A stretch of DNA of 64,000 nt from Gammaproteobacteria bacterium (GTDB taxonomy: Bacteria > Pseudomonadota > Gammaproteobacteria > Burkholderiales > Burkholderiaceae_C): positions 1 through 64,000 of the forward strand of contig JAHJWB010000010.1 in NCBI GenBank assembly GCA_018828125.1, read 5' to 3'. The position numbers and the translations under genes are program-made. Positions 1 through 11,439 of the stretch are shown piece after piece (within the stretch, counting starts at the first letter, position 1; every line of letters begins with the position of its first letter). The notes under the pieces are model-generated. The model made no database searches, was not told the DNA's origin, and saw only the letters and a list, made by a program, of their open reading frames with translations.

Positions 1-105
1 ATCCCTTCGGGTGAGCGTGGTTGATTCTTTTTGAATCCACCCATCACACCGCACCGTATTCCTCAGTACCTCACCCTATTTTTTGATCCTTTCAGGAGTT
101 TCACC

Positions 106-399
106 ATGAACAAGACTGCACGTTTCCTCTCCCTGGCCGCTGTGGCTGCTTTCACCGCATTCGGTGCCCACGCTGACGAAGCCGATGGCTCGCAATTCGC
201 ACTGAAGTTTGAAACCAACCGCACCCGTGCTGAAGTGGCTGCAGAAGCCGCCACCGTGGCACAAACCCGCTCCATCGAGCCAGCAGGTTCGCGTGTGGTG
301 ACGTACTCGTCGACGGCTGACCGCGCTGCGGTGCGTGCACAAGCTGCAGAAGCGCTGCGTTTGGGCCAGATCCCTCACGGCGAAATCGGCTCCATGTAA
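106..399 (+). CDS. Small exported DUF4148-like protein
   Basis: A 97-residue protein with a clear N-terminal Sec signal: a lysine near the start, a hydrophobic Ala/Leu/Val stretch and an AHA-D cleavage context around residues 21-24. The mature part is Ala- and Arg-rich with short helical segments, resembling the DUF4148-type small periplasmic proteins that are abundant in Burkholderiales; their function is unknown. The ATG at 106 was chosen because AGGAG lies just upstream and the signal peptide begins there. The frame is open further upstream, but that part has no ribosome-binding site. A strong hairpin terminator follows about 150 bases downstream, so the gene appears monocistronic. Confidence 0.7.
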   Translation: MNKTARFLSLAAVAAFTAFGAHADEADGSQFALKFETNRTRAEVAAEAATVAQTRSIEPAGSRVVTYSSTADRAAVRAQAAEALRLGQIPHGEIGSM

Positions 400-480
400 T
401 TGACGCAATTGCGGGCCTTCCCATGGTGGTGGTCTCTCGCGTTGGCGAGGGGCGCTGCCATGGGGAGTGTTTCCAAAGCT

Positions 481-535
481 GCTGATGCTGATGCTGATGC
501 TGATGCAAGGCAGGACAAGGCAAGGCAAGGCAAGA
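481..535. repeat. Simple sequence repeats (GCTGAT)4 and CAAGG units
   Basis: Four exact tandem copies of GCTGAT (481-504) are followed by a run of CAAGG units, contiguous at 516-530. They lie between the small exported protein gene and its terminator, in non-coding DNA. Apart from these repeats and the terminator, the 306 bases between the stop at 399 and argC hold nothing I can support. Confidence 0.75.
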
Positions 536-548
536 CAGACGCAAAACA

Positions 549-580
549 AAAAGGGCTCCCGGTTGGGAGCCCTTTTCGTT
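549..580. terminator. Bidirectional Rho-independent terminator
   Basis: An 11-bp stem, AAAGGGCTCCC/GGGAGCCCTTT with a GGTT loop, is flanked by T-rich sequence on the right and A-rich sequence on the left. It can therefore end the small exported protein gene on the plus strand and argC on the minus strand. Confidence 0.85.
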
Positions 581-705
581 TTGTGCACGGCGATTCTCAA
601 GCGCGAACCCGTAGATTGCTGGCCGGCGAAGGGTGACGCTAGCAACGAGCGCTTTCGTGCGGTGCGACTTTGGACGCGTCGGTTTGGGCCCTGATTAGTC
701 CATAT

Positions 706-1644
706 CTAGACCGCCGCATCAAGGAGCATGAGGTCCAGGTTCTGCACCGCGGCCCCGGACGCGCCTTTGCCCAGGTTGTCAAAAACGGCGCTGAGAAGCA
801 CTTGGCCGCGGCGCTCGTTGATGTGGACACCCAACCGGAGCTGGTTGGTGCCGTTGAGAGCCTGAGGATCGAGGCGCTCCATGGCCTGTGCATCTTCCAG
901 GCCGAGGACTTCAACATGGGCTGCGTCTGCATAGTGCTGAGCCAAGCAAGCGTGCAGTTGCGCACCGGTGGTGCCGGGCGGCAGACACCGCAGCTGCAGT
1001 GCAATGGTGAGCGCAATGCCCTGGCGAAACGAGCCGTACGACGGCAGAAAAAAAGGACGCTGTGACAGGCCTGCATGCTGTTCGATCTCGGGCGTGTGTT
1101 TGTGCTCCAGTTGCAGTCCGTAGATCTGGAAGGCGGGTGCATCTGCGGCGTCTGGCCCTTCGTGCGCGTCCACTCGCGCTCGGCCACCGCCGGAATAGCC
1201 AGACACGGCGTGGATCGCAAAGGGGTAGTCAGCGGACACCAGCGCAGCCTGCACCAGCGGGCGGAGCAACGCGATGGCACCGGTCGGGTAGCAGCCGGGG
1301 TTACTGACACGCCGGGCCTGCGCAATGCGGGTGGCCTGCGCTGCGCTCATTTCGGGCAAGCCATACACCCACTGCGGATCGGTGCGGTGAGCAGAGCTGG
1401 CGTCAATCACGCGCACAGCGGGGTTGACGATGGCCGCCACCGCGTCGCGTGCTGGCGCATCGGGCAGGCACAGGATGGCGAAGTCGCAGTGGTTGATGGC
1501 GTCGGCGCGGCGCGCGGCGTTCTTGCGATCGTGCTCAGGCAGGGTCAGCAGGCGCAGATCGCTGCGACCGGCCAGGCGCTCGTGAATCTGCAGGCCCGTA
1601 GTGCCTTGGTCGCCGTCGATAAATACGAGGGGTGCTGTGCTCAT
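706..1644 (-). CDS. argC: N-acetyl-gamma-glutamyl-phosphate reductase, type 2
   Basis: Third step of arginine biosynthesis: NADPH-dependent reduction of N-acetyl-glutamyl phosphate to the semialdehyde, in the cytoplasm. The 312-residue protein starts with the [13 protein letters not shown] nucleotide-binding segment typical of the type-2 ArgC subfamily and has the SNPGCYPTG active-site cysteine motif. The length fits the family. I chose the ATG at 1644 (protein MSTAPLVF) because GGAAAT precedes it; an upstream in-frame ATG has no good ribosome-binding site. The gene stands alone, away from other arg genes. From memory, Comamonadaceae usually also carry a type-1 argC near rpsI, so this could be a second copy. 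Confidence 0.9.
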   Translation of the reverse strand: MSTAPLVFIDGDQGTTGLQIHERLAGRSDLRLLTLPEHDRKNAARRADAINHCDFAILCLPDAPARDAVAAIVNPAVRVIDASSAHRTDPQWVYGLPEMSAAQATRIAQARRVSNPGCYPTGAIALLRPLVQAALVSADYPFAIHAVSGYSGGGRARVDAHEGPDAADAPAFQIYGLQLEHKHTPEIEQHAGLSQRPFFLPSYGSFRQGIALTIALQLRCLPPGTTGAQLHACLAQHYADAAHVEVLGLEDAQAMERLDPQALNGTNQLRLGVHINERRGQVLLSAVFDNLGKGASGAAVQNLDLMLLDAAV

Positions 1645-1721
1645 GGAGATTTCCTTGTGTGGGGCGCGTGGAGTGGGATCGGCCAAAACCGCATGGCGCC
1701 ATCTTCAGTGCCCGCGTAAAC

Positions 1722-1742
1722 TTTGAAAAGTTGAATTTCAAA
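1722..1742. promoter_or_regulatory. Candidate LysR-type operator
   Basis: A perfect inverted repeat, TTTGAAA-N7-TTTCAAA, sits 28 bases upstream of the LysR gene start in the argC/LysR divergent gap. Its position and symmetry fit an autoregulatory LysR-family site, possibly acting on argC as well. This is inferred from symmetry and position only. Confidence 0.4.
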
Positions 1743-1770
1743 AACATCAGCATCAGAAATACTGAACGTC

Positions 1771-2679
1771 ATGCGAGAACTCAATCTGGACCGTCTGCGT
1801 ACCTTGGTCACCATTGCCGACCTGCGGTCCTTCGCCGAGGCCGCGCGGGTGCTGCACCTCGCGGCGCCCACCGTCAGCCTGCATGTCGCGGATCTGGAAG
1901 CGCACATCGGCGCTCCATTGCTGGTGCGTAAACGTGGTGAGGTGAGCGCGTCCGGGGCGGGCGAAGTGCTGATTGAGCGCGCGCGGCGCTTGCTGGCCGA
2001 TGCGGACGAGACGCTGGAGGTGGTGCAGCGACAGGTGCAGGGCCTGGCGGGGCGTGTGAGGCTGGGTGCATCCACCGGCGCCATCGCGCACCTGCTGCCA
2101 CAGGCACTGGAGCAACTTGGACAGCACCATCCAGGCATTGATGTGCAGGTGGCAGTGCTGACCACCCAGGAGACCATGGCGCGACTGGCCAACGGCGCGC
2201 TGGACATTGGCCTGGTGGCATTGCCCCCACCGGCGCACAGTGCGCAGCACGCGCGGGTGCAGGGCGTCAAGGTGTTGCCGTGGCGGCGCGACCCGGTGAT
2301 GGCCTTTGTGCCGTCGCGATGGAAGGCGCCCGCGCGGGCCACACCGCACTGGCTCGCCAGCCAGCCTTTGATCCTGAACGACGACGGAACCAGCTTGTCA
2401 CGCCTGACGAGCGAATGGTTTGCACGGGCGGGCGAGCACCCCAAGGCCCGCATTCAGCTGAACTACAACGACGCCATCAAAAGCCTCGTGGCCGCTGGCT
2501 ACGGCGCGACGCTGCTGCCGCAGGAGGCCTCGGCCGACGCGCCGCGCGACCCGCGCATTCGCATGCTGCCGCTGCGCCCAGCCCTGTGGCGGCCATTGGG
2601 CATCGCCCACCGCACCGGGCCGGTTGAACGGGCGACCCAACATGTGCTGGATGTGCTGTGGCAGCAAAAGCAGGCTTAG
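1771..2679 (+). CDS. LysR-family transcriptional regulator
   Basis: A 302-residue protein with an N-terminal winged helix-turn-helix (about residues 1-60; RSFAEAARVLHLAAPTVSLH is the recognition region), a linker helix, and a type-2 periplasmic-binding-like effector domain from about residue 90 (GRVRLGASTGAIAHLLPQAL onward). Length and layout are normal for the family. It is divergent from argC across a 126-base gap that contains a TTTGAAA-N7-TTTCAAA dyad. LysR regulators often control the divergent neighbour, so a link with argC is possible, but the effector and targets cannot be read from the sequence. Confidence 0.85.
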   Translation: MRELNLDRLRTLVTIADLRSFAEAARVLHLAAPTVSLHVADLEAHIGAPLLVRKRGEVSASGAGEVLIERARRLLADADETLEVVQRQVQGLAGRVRLGASTGAIAHLLPQALEQLGQHHPGIDVQVAVLTTQETMARLANGALDIGLVALPPPAHSAQHARVQGVKVLPWRRDPVMAFVPSRWKAPARATPHWLASQPLILNDDGTSLSRLTSEWFARAGEHPKARIQLNYNDAIKSLVAAGYGATLLPQEASADAPRDPRIRMLPLRPALWRPLGIAHRTGPVERATQHVLDVLWQQKQA

Positions 2680-2750
2680 ACCTGAACCGTGCCGCGCGTG
2701 GCTGGGTCGCTGCGTACGCCCAGTGCGGCAGGATTAATCAGAGGAACATG

Positions 2751-2800
2751 AGTTAAAACAGCCGCTAGCGCTTATTGATAAAGCGCTGATAGCTATCATT
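2751..2800 (-). repeat. REP-like element, copy 1
   Basis: Arms AGCGCTT and AAGCGCT with a 7-nt loop, followed by the conserved GATAGCTATCATT flank. It lies in the convergent gap between the LysR and TetR genes. The minus orientation is defined relative to the ATAGCT-flank-first form seen elsewhere in the window. Confidence 0.8.
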
Positions 2801-2865
2801 AGTGTAGTAATTCACAGAATCTGCGCCAGTCCGTTTTCAGCAGGGCTTGGCCGATTTACGGCGCC

Positions 2866-3618
2866 TCAACCCACCGCATCTGGCGCCAGTGCACTCAACA
2901 CCATGCGCACGATCAGTTCCTCGGCCTTGTCGTAGTCACGCTCCGTCAGTGCAGGTTTGCCCAGCAGCAGTGCGAACTGGGCTTCCTGTTCGGCGTAGGC
3001 CTGGGTGACGGACCAGATGATGAACATCAGGTGGGTGAAGTTGACCTTGGCGATGCGGCCCTCGCGCGCCCAGCGTTCAAAGGTGCGCACTTCGGTTTTG
3101 AGCAGCGGCCCCACGCGGTCGGTGATGGCTTGGCCGTAGCGGGGCGCGCCCGCGATCACTTCTTTCGAGAACACCTTGGCACCCTGCGGGCGTACGCGGG
3201 AGTACTGCAACTTGGCGCGTATGTAACGGCGCAGTGCCTGTTGCGGATCGTCGCTGTGCGACAGGTCCTCCATGCCGGCCAGCCATTGGGTGAGTACATC
3301 GTCCAGCACCCGCTGGTACAGCGCTTCCTTGTTGGGAAAGTAATACAGCAGGTTGTGCCGGCTGATGCCAATGGCCGCCGCAATGTTCTCCAGCGACGCC
3401 CCTTCAAAGCCAAACTGCGCAAAGTGATTTTCTGCCTCCACCAGGATGCCTTGCTCTTTGAGCAGGCGTGACGCCGTTGGCGCGCGGGGAGATGGGTCAT
3501 CGGGGGCAACGCCACCGGCCTTGCTGGTGGTGGGGGCGGTGCTGCTGCCAGTGGCACGCTGCTTTGTGGGGCGGCGGGGGGCGGGGTGGTCCGTCTTGGA
3601 CTGGCGGGCGTCGGTCAT
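2866..3618 (-). CDS. TetR-family regulator of pyrimidine degradation (RutR-like)
   Basis: A 250-residue TetR-family repressor. About 45 polar, proline-rich residues precede the DNA-binding domain (residues ~52-100: ENHFAQFGFEGASLENIAAA, then ISRHNLLYYFPNKEALY). The C-terminal ligand domain resembles the RutR group. The ATG at 3618 begins the conserved protein; the frame runs further upstream without support. The gene is divergent from preT-preA, and the intervening region carries a perfect 16-bp palindrome whose TACCA/TGGTA core resembles the TGACCA/TGGTCA of E. coli RutR sites. I infer that it represses the degradation operon and responds to a pyrimidine or a derivative. The effector is not shown by sequence. 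Confidence 0.85.
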   Translation of the reverse strand: MTDARQSKTDHPAPRRPTKQRATGSSTAPTTSKAGGVAPDDPSPRAPTASRLLKEQGILVEAENHFAQFGFEGASLENIAAAIGISRHNLLYYFPNKEALYQRVLDDVLTQWLAGMEDLSHSDDPQQALRRYIRAKLQYSRVRPQGAKVFSKEVIAGAPRYGQAITDRVGPLLKTEVRTFERWAREGRIAKVNFTHLMFIIWSVTQAYAEQEAQFALLLGKPALTERDYDKAEELIVRMVLSALAPDAVG

Positions 3619-3970
3619 TGCACCATTGTGGAACAAGCGGAGCGCCCAATTCTGGCAATTCGCTGGCGTTTTACGCGGATCTGGCTGGCACGGCGTTTGC
3701 TGTAGGGATTTTACCAATTGGTAAATTTTTACGGGTTGGTAAATTGACCCACATCGCAGGGCACCGCAGCAAACATAGCCGCGGGCACCTGCACCCACCA
3801 GCGAGGCCCACGATGAAACCTCCGAAGTTTGCAGGCACCAGCACCGCCGCTGGCGTCGCATTGGCTGGCGCCATTTTCTGGCGCACAGGCGCTCCACGGC
3901 ATGCGCTCGCACCCTCCAAAGGCCTTGTGCGCGCCCAGACCCCCACCCTGACCCCCTCGGAGGAAACCTG
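3619..3970. other. Divergent control region between TetR gene and preT
   Basis: 352 bases without a supportable gene. It holds the TetR-type operator at 3710-3743 and presumably the promoters of both divergent units. Open frames here are short, overlap both genes and show no recognisable protein features. Confidence 0.6.
3710..3743. promoter_or_regulatory. TetR-family operator with extra half site
   Basis: The perfect palindrome TTTACCAATTGGTAAA (3710-3725) is followed by a repeated half site TTGGTAAA (3736-3743), 18 bases further on and so on nearly the same helical face after two turns. It resembles the RutR consensus TTGACCANNTGGTCAA. It is the most likely binding site of the divergent TetR regulator. 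Confidence 0.7.
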
Positions 3971-5338
3971 ATGGACACACCCGTAAGCCGTGCCTGCGGC
4001 ATTCATGCCGCACGCCTGAACCTGGCCGACTACGCCGCCAACTTCAGCGACGCGCATCCGCCGCTGACCCGGCCCCAGGCGCTGATCGAGGCAGAGCGCT
4101 GCTACTACTGCTATGACGCACCGTGCGCCACGGCATGCCCCACAGGCATCGACATTCCTTCGTTCATTCACCGCATTGCGCAGGACAACAACCGTGGCGC
4201 GGCCCGCGCCATCCTGGAGGCCAACCCGCTCGGTGGCATGTGCGCCCGCGTGTGCCCCACGGAGGTGCTGTGTGAGCAGGCCTGTGTGCGCAATACCAAT
4301 GAAGACAAGCCGGTGGAGATCGGTTCGTTGCAGCGCTACGCCACCGACGCCTTCTTTGCCAAGCCCGGTGCGCCGCTGTTCCAGCGCGCTGCGGCTACCG
4401 GAAAGCGCGTGGCGGTGGTAGGCGCGGGCCCCGCCGGCCTGGCTTGTGCCCATGGGCTGGCCGTGCGCGGGCACGACGTGGTGCTGTTCGAGGCGCGCCC
4501 CAAGCTCGGTGGCCTGAACGAATACGGCCTGGCCAGCTACAAGACGACGGACGACTTCGCGCAGAAGGAGGTGGACTGGCTGTTGTCCATCGGCGGCATC
4601 GAGGTGCGCACCGGCCAGCAGCTGGGCCGCGACATCACGCTCGACAGCCTGCTGGGGGCGTACGACGCGGTGTTCCTGGGCCTGGGCCTGCAGGGCGTGA
4701 ACGCGCTGGGGGTGGCTGAGCCAACAGCGACCGGCCTGCGCAATGCGGTGGACTTCATCGCCGAGTTGCGCCAAAGCACGGACCTGTCCACCTTGCCAGT
4801 CGGCCGCCGCGTCGCCGTGATCGGCGGCGGCATGACGGCGGTAGACGCCGCCGTGCAGTCGCGCAAGTTGGGCGCTGAGGACGTGACCATCGTCTACCGC
4901 CGCGGTGCCGACGCAATGTCTGCATCGGCCGTAGAACAGCAATGGGCGCAGACCAACGGCGTGAAGATTCGCCACTGGGCGGCGCCCAAGGAGGTGCTGA
5001 GCGAAGGGGGCACGGTGACCGGCGTTCGATTTGCGGCCACGGCGCTGAGCGGCGGCAAGCTGGTGGAAACCGGCGAAACCTTCACGCTCGAAGCGGACAT
5101 GGTGCTCAAAGCCATCGGCCAGACGTTTGTCGCCGAGCCCGTGGGCAACAGCATTGCGCTGGAAGGTGGGCGCATCGTTACCGACGCAGAGGGTTGCACC
5201 AGCTTGGCGCGCGTCTGGGCCGGTGGCGACTGCCGGGTGGGAGGGCGCGACCTCACGGTGGAAGCGGTGGAGCACGGCAAGGTCGCCGCTGTTTCGATGC
5301 ACGCCGCGCTCATGGCACCGGTCGCCCAGGCTGCCTGA
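3971..5338 (+). CDS. preT: Dihydropyrimidine dehydrogenase subunit PreT
   Basis: FAD- and NAD(P)H-binding subunit of bacterial dihydropyrimidine dehydrogenase, which with PreA reduces uracil or thymine to the dihydro form. The 455-residue protein has two cysteine clusters for Fe-S centres (C44, C47, C52, C56 and C91, C95, C101, C105), a GAGPAG FAD-binding motif near residue 151 and a second dinucleotide motif (GGGMTAVDAA) near residue 280. It belongs to the GltD-like flavoprotein family. A GAGGAAACC ribosome-binding site precedes the ATG. It is first in the plus-strand pyrimidine operon, 45 bases ahead of preA and downstream of the TetR operator. Confidence 0.93.
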   Translation: MDTPVSRACGIHAARLNLADYAANFSDAHPPLTRPQALIEAERCYYCYDAPCATACPTGIDIPSFIHRIAQDNNRGAARAILEANPLGGMCARVCPTEVLCEQACVRNTNEDKPVEIGSLQRYATDAFFAKPGAPLFQRAAATGKRVAVVGAGPAGLACAHGLAVRGHDVVLFEARPKLGGLNEYGLASYKTTDDFAQKEVDWLLSIGGIEVRTGQQLGRDITLDSLLGAYDAVFLGLGLQGVNALGVAEPTATGLRNAVDFIAELRQSTDLSTLPVGRRVAVIGGGMTAVDAAVQSRKLGAEDVTIVYRRGADAMSASAVEQQWAQTNGVKIRHWAAPKEVLSEGGTVTGVRFAATALSGGKLVETGETFTLEADMVLKAIGQTFVAEPVGNSIALEGGRIVTDAEGCTSLARVWAGGDCRVGGRDLTVEAVEHGKVAAVSMHAALMAPVAQAA

Positions 5339-5383
5339 CGCGCCCACCAGTCAGTCACACCGCACAACACACGGGAGCACCCC

Positions 5384-6694
5384 ATGGCAGACATTCGCAG
5401 CAATTTCCTGGGCATCCAGAGCCCCAATCCTTTCTGGCTCGCCTCCGCGCCACCCACCGACAAAGAGATCAACGTCACCCGTGCCTTTGAAGCAGGTTGG
5501 GGCGGCGTGGTGTGGAAGACGCTGGGCGAAGACCCGGCCGTGGTCAACGTCAACGGTCCGCGCTATTCGACCCTCATGTCGCAAGACCGCCGCGTGATCG
5601 GGCTGAACAACATCGAGCTGATCACCGACCGGCCCCTGCAGACCAACCTCGAAGAGATCAAGCGCGTCAAACGCGCTTGGCCCGACCGCGCCATGATCGT
5701 CTCGCTGATGGTGCCTTGCGAGGAACAAAGCTGGAAGAACATCCTGCCTCTGGTGGAAGACACCGGCGCCGATGGCATTGAGCTCAACTTCGGCTGCCCG
5801 CACGGCATGAGCGAGCGCGGCATGGGCGCCGCGGTAGGTCAGGTGCCCGAGTACATCCAGATGGTCACGGCCTGGTGCAAGCACTACAGCAAGCTGCCCG
5901 TTATCGTGAAGCTCACGCCCAACATCACCGATGTGCGCCAGCCCGCGCGCGCCGCCAAGGCGGGCGGTGCCGATGCGGTGTCGCTCATCAACACCATCAA
6001 CTCGGTGATGGGCGTGGACCTGGACCGCATGGTGATGAGTCCGAGCACCGATGGCTGGGGCTCACACGGCGGCTATTGCGGCCCTGCCGTCAAACCCATC
6101 GCCCTGAACATGGTCGCTGAAATTGCGCGCGACACGCAGACCGCTGGCCTGCCCATCAGCGGCATTGGCGGCATCACCACCTGGCGCGATGCGGCCGAAT
6201 ACATTGCGCTCGGCTGTGGCACGGTGCAGGTGTGCACGGCGGCCATGGTCTACGGCTTCAAGATAGTGCAGGACATGTGCGATGGGCTGTCCAACTTCAT
6301 GGACGAGCACGGCTACGCCACCCTCGACGACTTCAAGGGCCAGGCGGTTCCCTCCGTCAAGGACTGGAAGAACCTCAACCTCAACCACATCGAAAAGGCC
6401 GTCATCAACCAGGACGCCTGCATCCAGTGCGGCCGCTGCCATGTGGTGTGTGAAGACACCTCGCACCAGGCCATTACCAACATGGTGAACGGCGCGCGAC
6501 GTTTTGAAGTGAAGGAAGAAGAGTGTGTGGGTTGCAACCTGTGCGTGTCGATTTGCCCGGTGCCCGAATGCATCACGATGCGGGCGCTCCAACCTGGCGA
6601 AGTGGATGTACGAACAGGCAAAACCGTCACCGGCGAATACGCGAACTGGACCACCCACCCCAACAACCCGCAACGTGTGTCGGCCGCAGCGTGA
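5384..6694 (+). CDS. preA: Dihydropyrimidine dehydrogenase subunit PreA
   Basis: Catalytic FMN-containing subunit of the NAD-dependent dihydropyrimidine dehydrogenase. The 436-residue protein has a dihydroorotate-dehydrogenase-like TIM barrel (residues ~1-310; ELNFGCPHGMSERGMG carries the active-site cysteine) and two C-terminal [4Fe-4S] ferredoxin motifs, CIQCGRCHVVC near residue 346 and CVGCNLCVSICP near residue 381. These pass electrons from PreT. The size and both clusters are complete. It is separated from the transporter gene downstream by 219 bases containing possible regulatory sequence. Confidence 0.94.
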   Translation: MADIRSNFLGIQSPNPFWLASAPPTDKEINVTRAFEAGWGGVVWKTLGEDPAVVNVNGPRYSTLMSQDRRVIGLNNIELITDRPLQTNLEEIKRVKRAWPDRAMIVSLMVPCEEQSWKNILPLVEDTGADGIELNFGCPHGMSERGMGAAVGQVPEYIQMVTAWCKHYSKLPVIVKLTPNITDVRQPARAAKAGGADAVSLINTINSVMGVDLDRMVMSPSTDGWGSHGGYCGPAVKPIALNMVAEIARDTQTAGLPISGIGGITTWRDAAEYIALGCGTVQVCTAAMVYGFKIVQDMCDGLSNFMDEHGYATLDDFKGQAVPSVKDWKNLNLNHIEKAVINQDACIQCGRCHVVCEDTSHQAITNMVNGARRFEVKEEECVGCNLCVSICPVPECITMRALQPGEVDVRTGKTVTGEYANWTTHPNNPQRVSAAA

Positions 6695-6772
6695 AGCGAG
6701 CAAATCAACGTGAAAAAAAGCCATGAAATCGGCTCGTCACCCCGCCGATCTGGTGCACATTCGCAACGCGTG

Positions 6773-6799
6773 CTGCACTGCATCTGGTGCAGTTCTTGC
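6773..6799 (+). promoter_or_regulatory. Candidate promoter/operator upstream of the NCS1 transporter
   Basis: CTGCAC-N8-GTGCAG is a perfect 6-bp inverted repeat (6773-6792). It overlaps a sequence matching the sigma-54 layout, TGGTGC-N5-TTGC (6785-6799). The two readings compete: a repressor/activator site or an RpoN promoter under nitrogen control. Position, about 115 bases upstream of the transporter gene, allows either. Confidence 0.35.
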
Positions 6800-6913
6800 G
6801 TGATCGATAGCATCGCTCGCTTCCCTTTTGCCCGCCATCTGCCAGCGTGAGGGCGCTACCGCAGACAGCGGGTTGTGTGCAACCCCAATGACGTCTTTGA
6901 CAGGAGTACAGGT

Positions 6914-9896
<2,983 letters not shown>

Positions 9897-9922
9897 CGAG
9901 TCAACGCATCACGGAGAACACC

Positions 9923-11179
9923 ATGGACACCAAAGTGAAGACCGACATCGAGAACCTGCGCATCAACGGAGACCGCCTGTGGGCATCGCTCATGGAGCTG
10001 GCGCAGATCGGCGCCACCCCCAAGGGCGGCGTGTGCCGCCTCACGCTCACCGACCTGGACAAGCAAGGCCGTGACCTCGTCACCCGCTGGGCACGCGAAG
10101 CGGGCATGACCGTCACCATCGACAAGATCGGCAACGGCTTCATGCGCCGCGCAGGCCGCAACAACAGCCTGCCGCCCATCATGACCGGCAGCCACATCGA
10201 CACCCAGCCCACTGGCGGCAAGTTCGACGGCAACTACGGTGTGCTGGCGGGCATCGAGGTGGTGCGCACGCTCAATGACCACGGCATCGAGACCGAAGCG
10301 CCGATCGAAGTCGCGTTCTGGACCAACGAAGAAGGCAGCCGCTTTGTGCCCGTGATGATGGGTTCGGGTGTGTTCGCTAAAGCCTTCACACTGGAGCATG
10401 CCTACGCCGCCACCGACACCGAGGGCAAGACGGTAAAAGGCGAGCTAGAGCGCATCGGCTACATCGGCGACCAGGAGCCCGGCGACCACCCCATCGGCGC
10501 CTACTTTGAAACCCACATCGAACAAGGCCCGGTGCTGGAAGACAACAACAAGACCATCGGGGTGGTCAGCGGCGTGCTCGGCATCCGCTGGTACGACTGT
10601 ACGGTGACCGGCATGGAAGCCCACGCCGGCCCCACGCCCATGGCGCTGCGCAAGGACGCCCTGCAGGTCGCCACACACCTCATGCAGGAAGTCGTGGCCT
10701 GCGCCCACCGCCACCCGCCGCACGGCCGAGGCACTGTGGGCATGGTGCATGTGCATCCCAACAGCCGCAACGTGATTCCGGGTCAGGTCAAGTTCAGCAT
10801 CGACCTGCGCAACGCGACCGACGCCGAGTGCGAAAGCATGGACAAGGACATCCGCGCGGTGGCCGCCAAGCTGAGCGCCGACTCCGGCCTGCCGATCAAG
10901 ATCGAGCTCGTGTCCAACTACCCCGCCCAGGTCTTCCACCCCGACTGCGTGGACGCCGTGGGCCGCGCTGCGGCGAAACTTGGGTACAGCCACATGCCTG
11001 CCGTCTCCGGCGCCGGGCACGACGCCGTGTACATGGCGCGCCTGGCGCCGGCGGGCATGGTGTTCATCCCCTGCAAGGACGGCATCAGCCACAACGAGAT
11101 CGAAGACGCCAAACCCGAGCACATCGAGGCGGGGTGCAACGTGCTGCTGCACGCGATGCTGGAGCGCGCGGGGACTTGA
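9923..11179 (+). CDS. N-carbamoyl-beta-alanine amidohydrolase (M20 family)
   Basis: Third step of reductive pyrimidine breakdown: hydrolysis of N-carbamoyl-beta-alanine to beta-alanine, CO2 and ammonia. The 418-residue protein is an M20-type binuclear metal hydrolase of the allantoate / N-carbamoyl-amino-acid amidohydrolase group. Metal ligands are visible in GSHIDTQPTGGKFDGNYG and WTNEEGSRF, followed by the dimerisation domain (EAHAGPTPMALRKDA). It lies 26 bases after the hydantoinase gene with a CGGAG ribosome-binding site, clearly the same unit. An allantoate or L-carbamoyl-amino-acid substrate cannot be excluded, but the neighbours point to beta-ureidopropionase. Confidence 0.88.
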   Translation: MDTKVKTDIENLRINGDRLWASLMELAQIGATPKGGVCRLTLTDLDKQGRDLVTRWAREAGMTVTIDKIGNGFMRRAGRNNSLPPIMTGSHIDTQPTGGKFDGNYGVLAGIEVVRTLNDHGIETEAPIEVAFWTNEEGSRFVPVMMGSGVFAKAFTLEHAYAATDTEGKTVKGELERIGYIGDQEPGDHPIGAYFETHIEQGPVLEDNNKTIGVVSGVLGIRWYDCTVTGMEAHAGPTPMALRKDALQVATHLMQEVVACAHRHPPHGRGTVGMVHVHPNSRNVIPGQVKFSIDLRNATDAECESMDKDIRAVAAKLSADSGLPIKIELVSNYPAQVFHPDCVDAVGRAAAKLGYSHMPAVSGAGHDAVYMARLAPAGMVFIPCKDGISHNEIEDAKPEHIEAGCNVLLHAMLERAGT

Positions 11180-11189
11180 TGCTCCTCTA

Positions 11190-11246
11190 TTGATAGCTGC
11201 TGGCGCTTGACGGATAAGCGCTAGAGGTCATTTTGATCTATATTTT
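11190..11246 (+). repeat. REP-like element, copy 2
   Basis: TGATAGCTGCT flank, arms GGCGCTT and AAGCGCT around a 7-nt loop, then the A+T-rich tail ending CTATATTTT. It starts 11 bases after the amidohydrolase stop codon. The remaining sequence up to 11439 shows nothing I can name. Confidence 0.8.
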
Positions 11247-11439
11247 GGCTAGGCGTAGCAACTGCTAGATTTGTCAGCCCTCGCAGCCCCATGGCCGCAC
11301 CCTGGCCGCTGGGCTGACGCGAAACTGTCACAAAACAGTCACAGATCGTGTAACAGCCCCGGGGTTTCTTCGCGGCGGCCAACCCTCAGGTGTATCGTTT
11401 GGTAACTTTTTTACCTTGCATCCCTGAGAGAGCCGTTTC

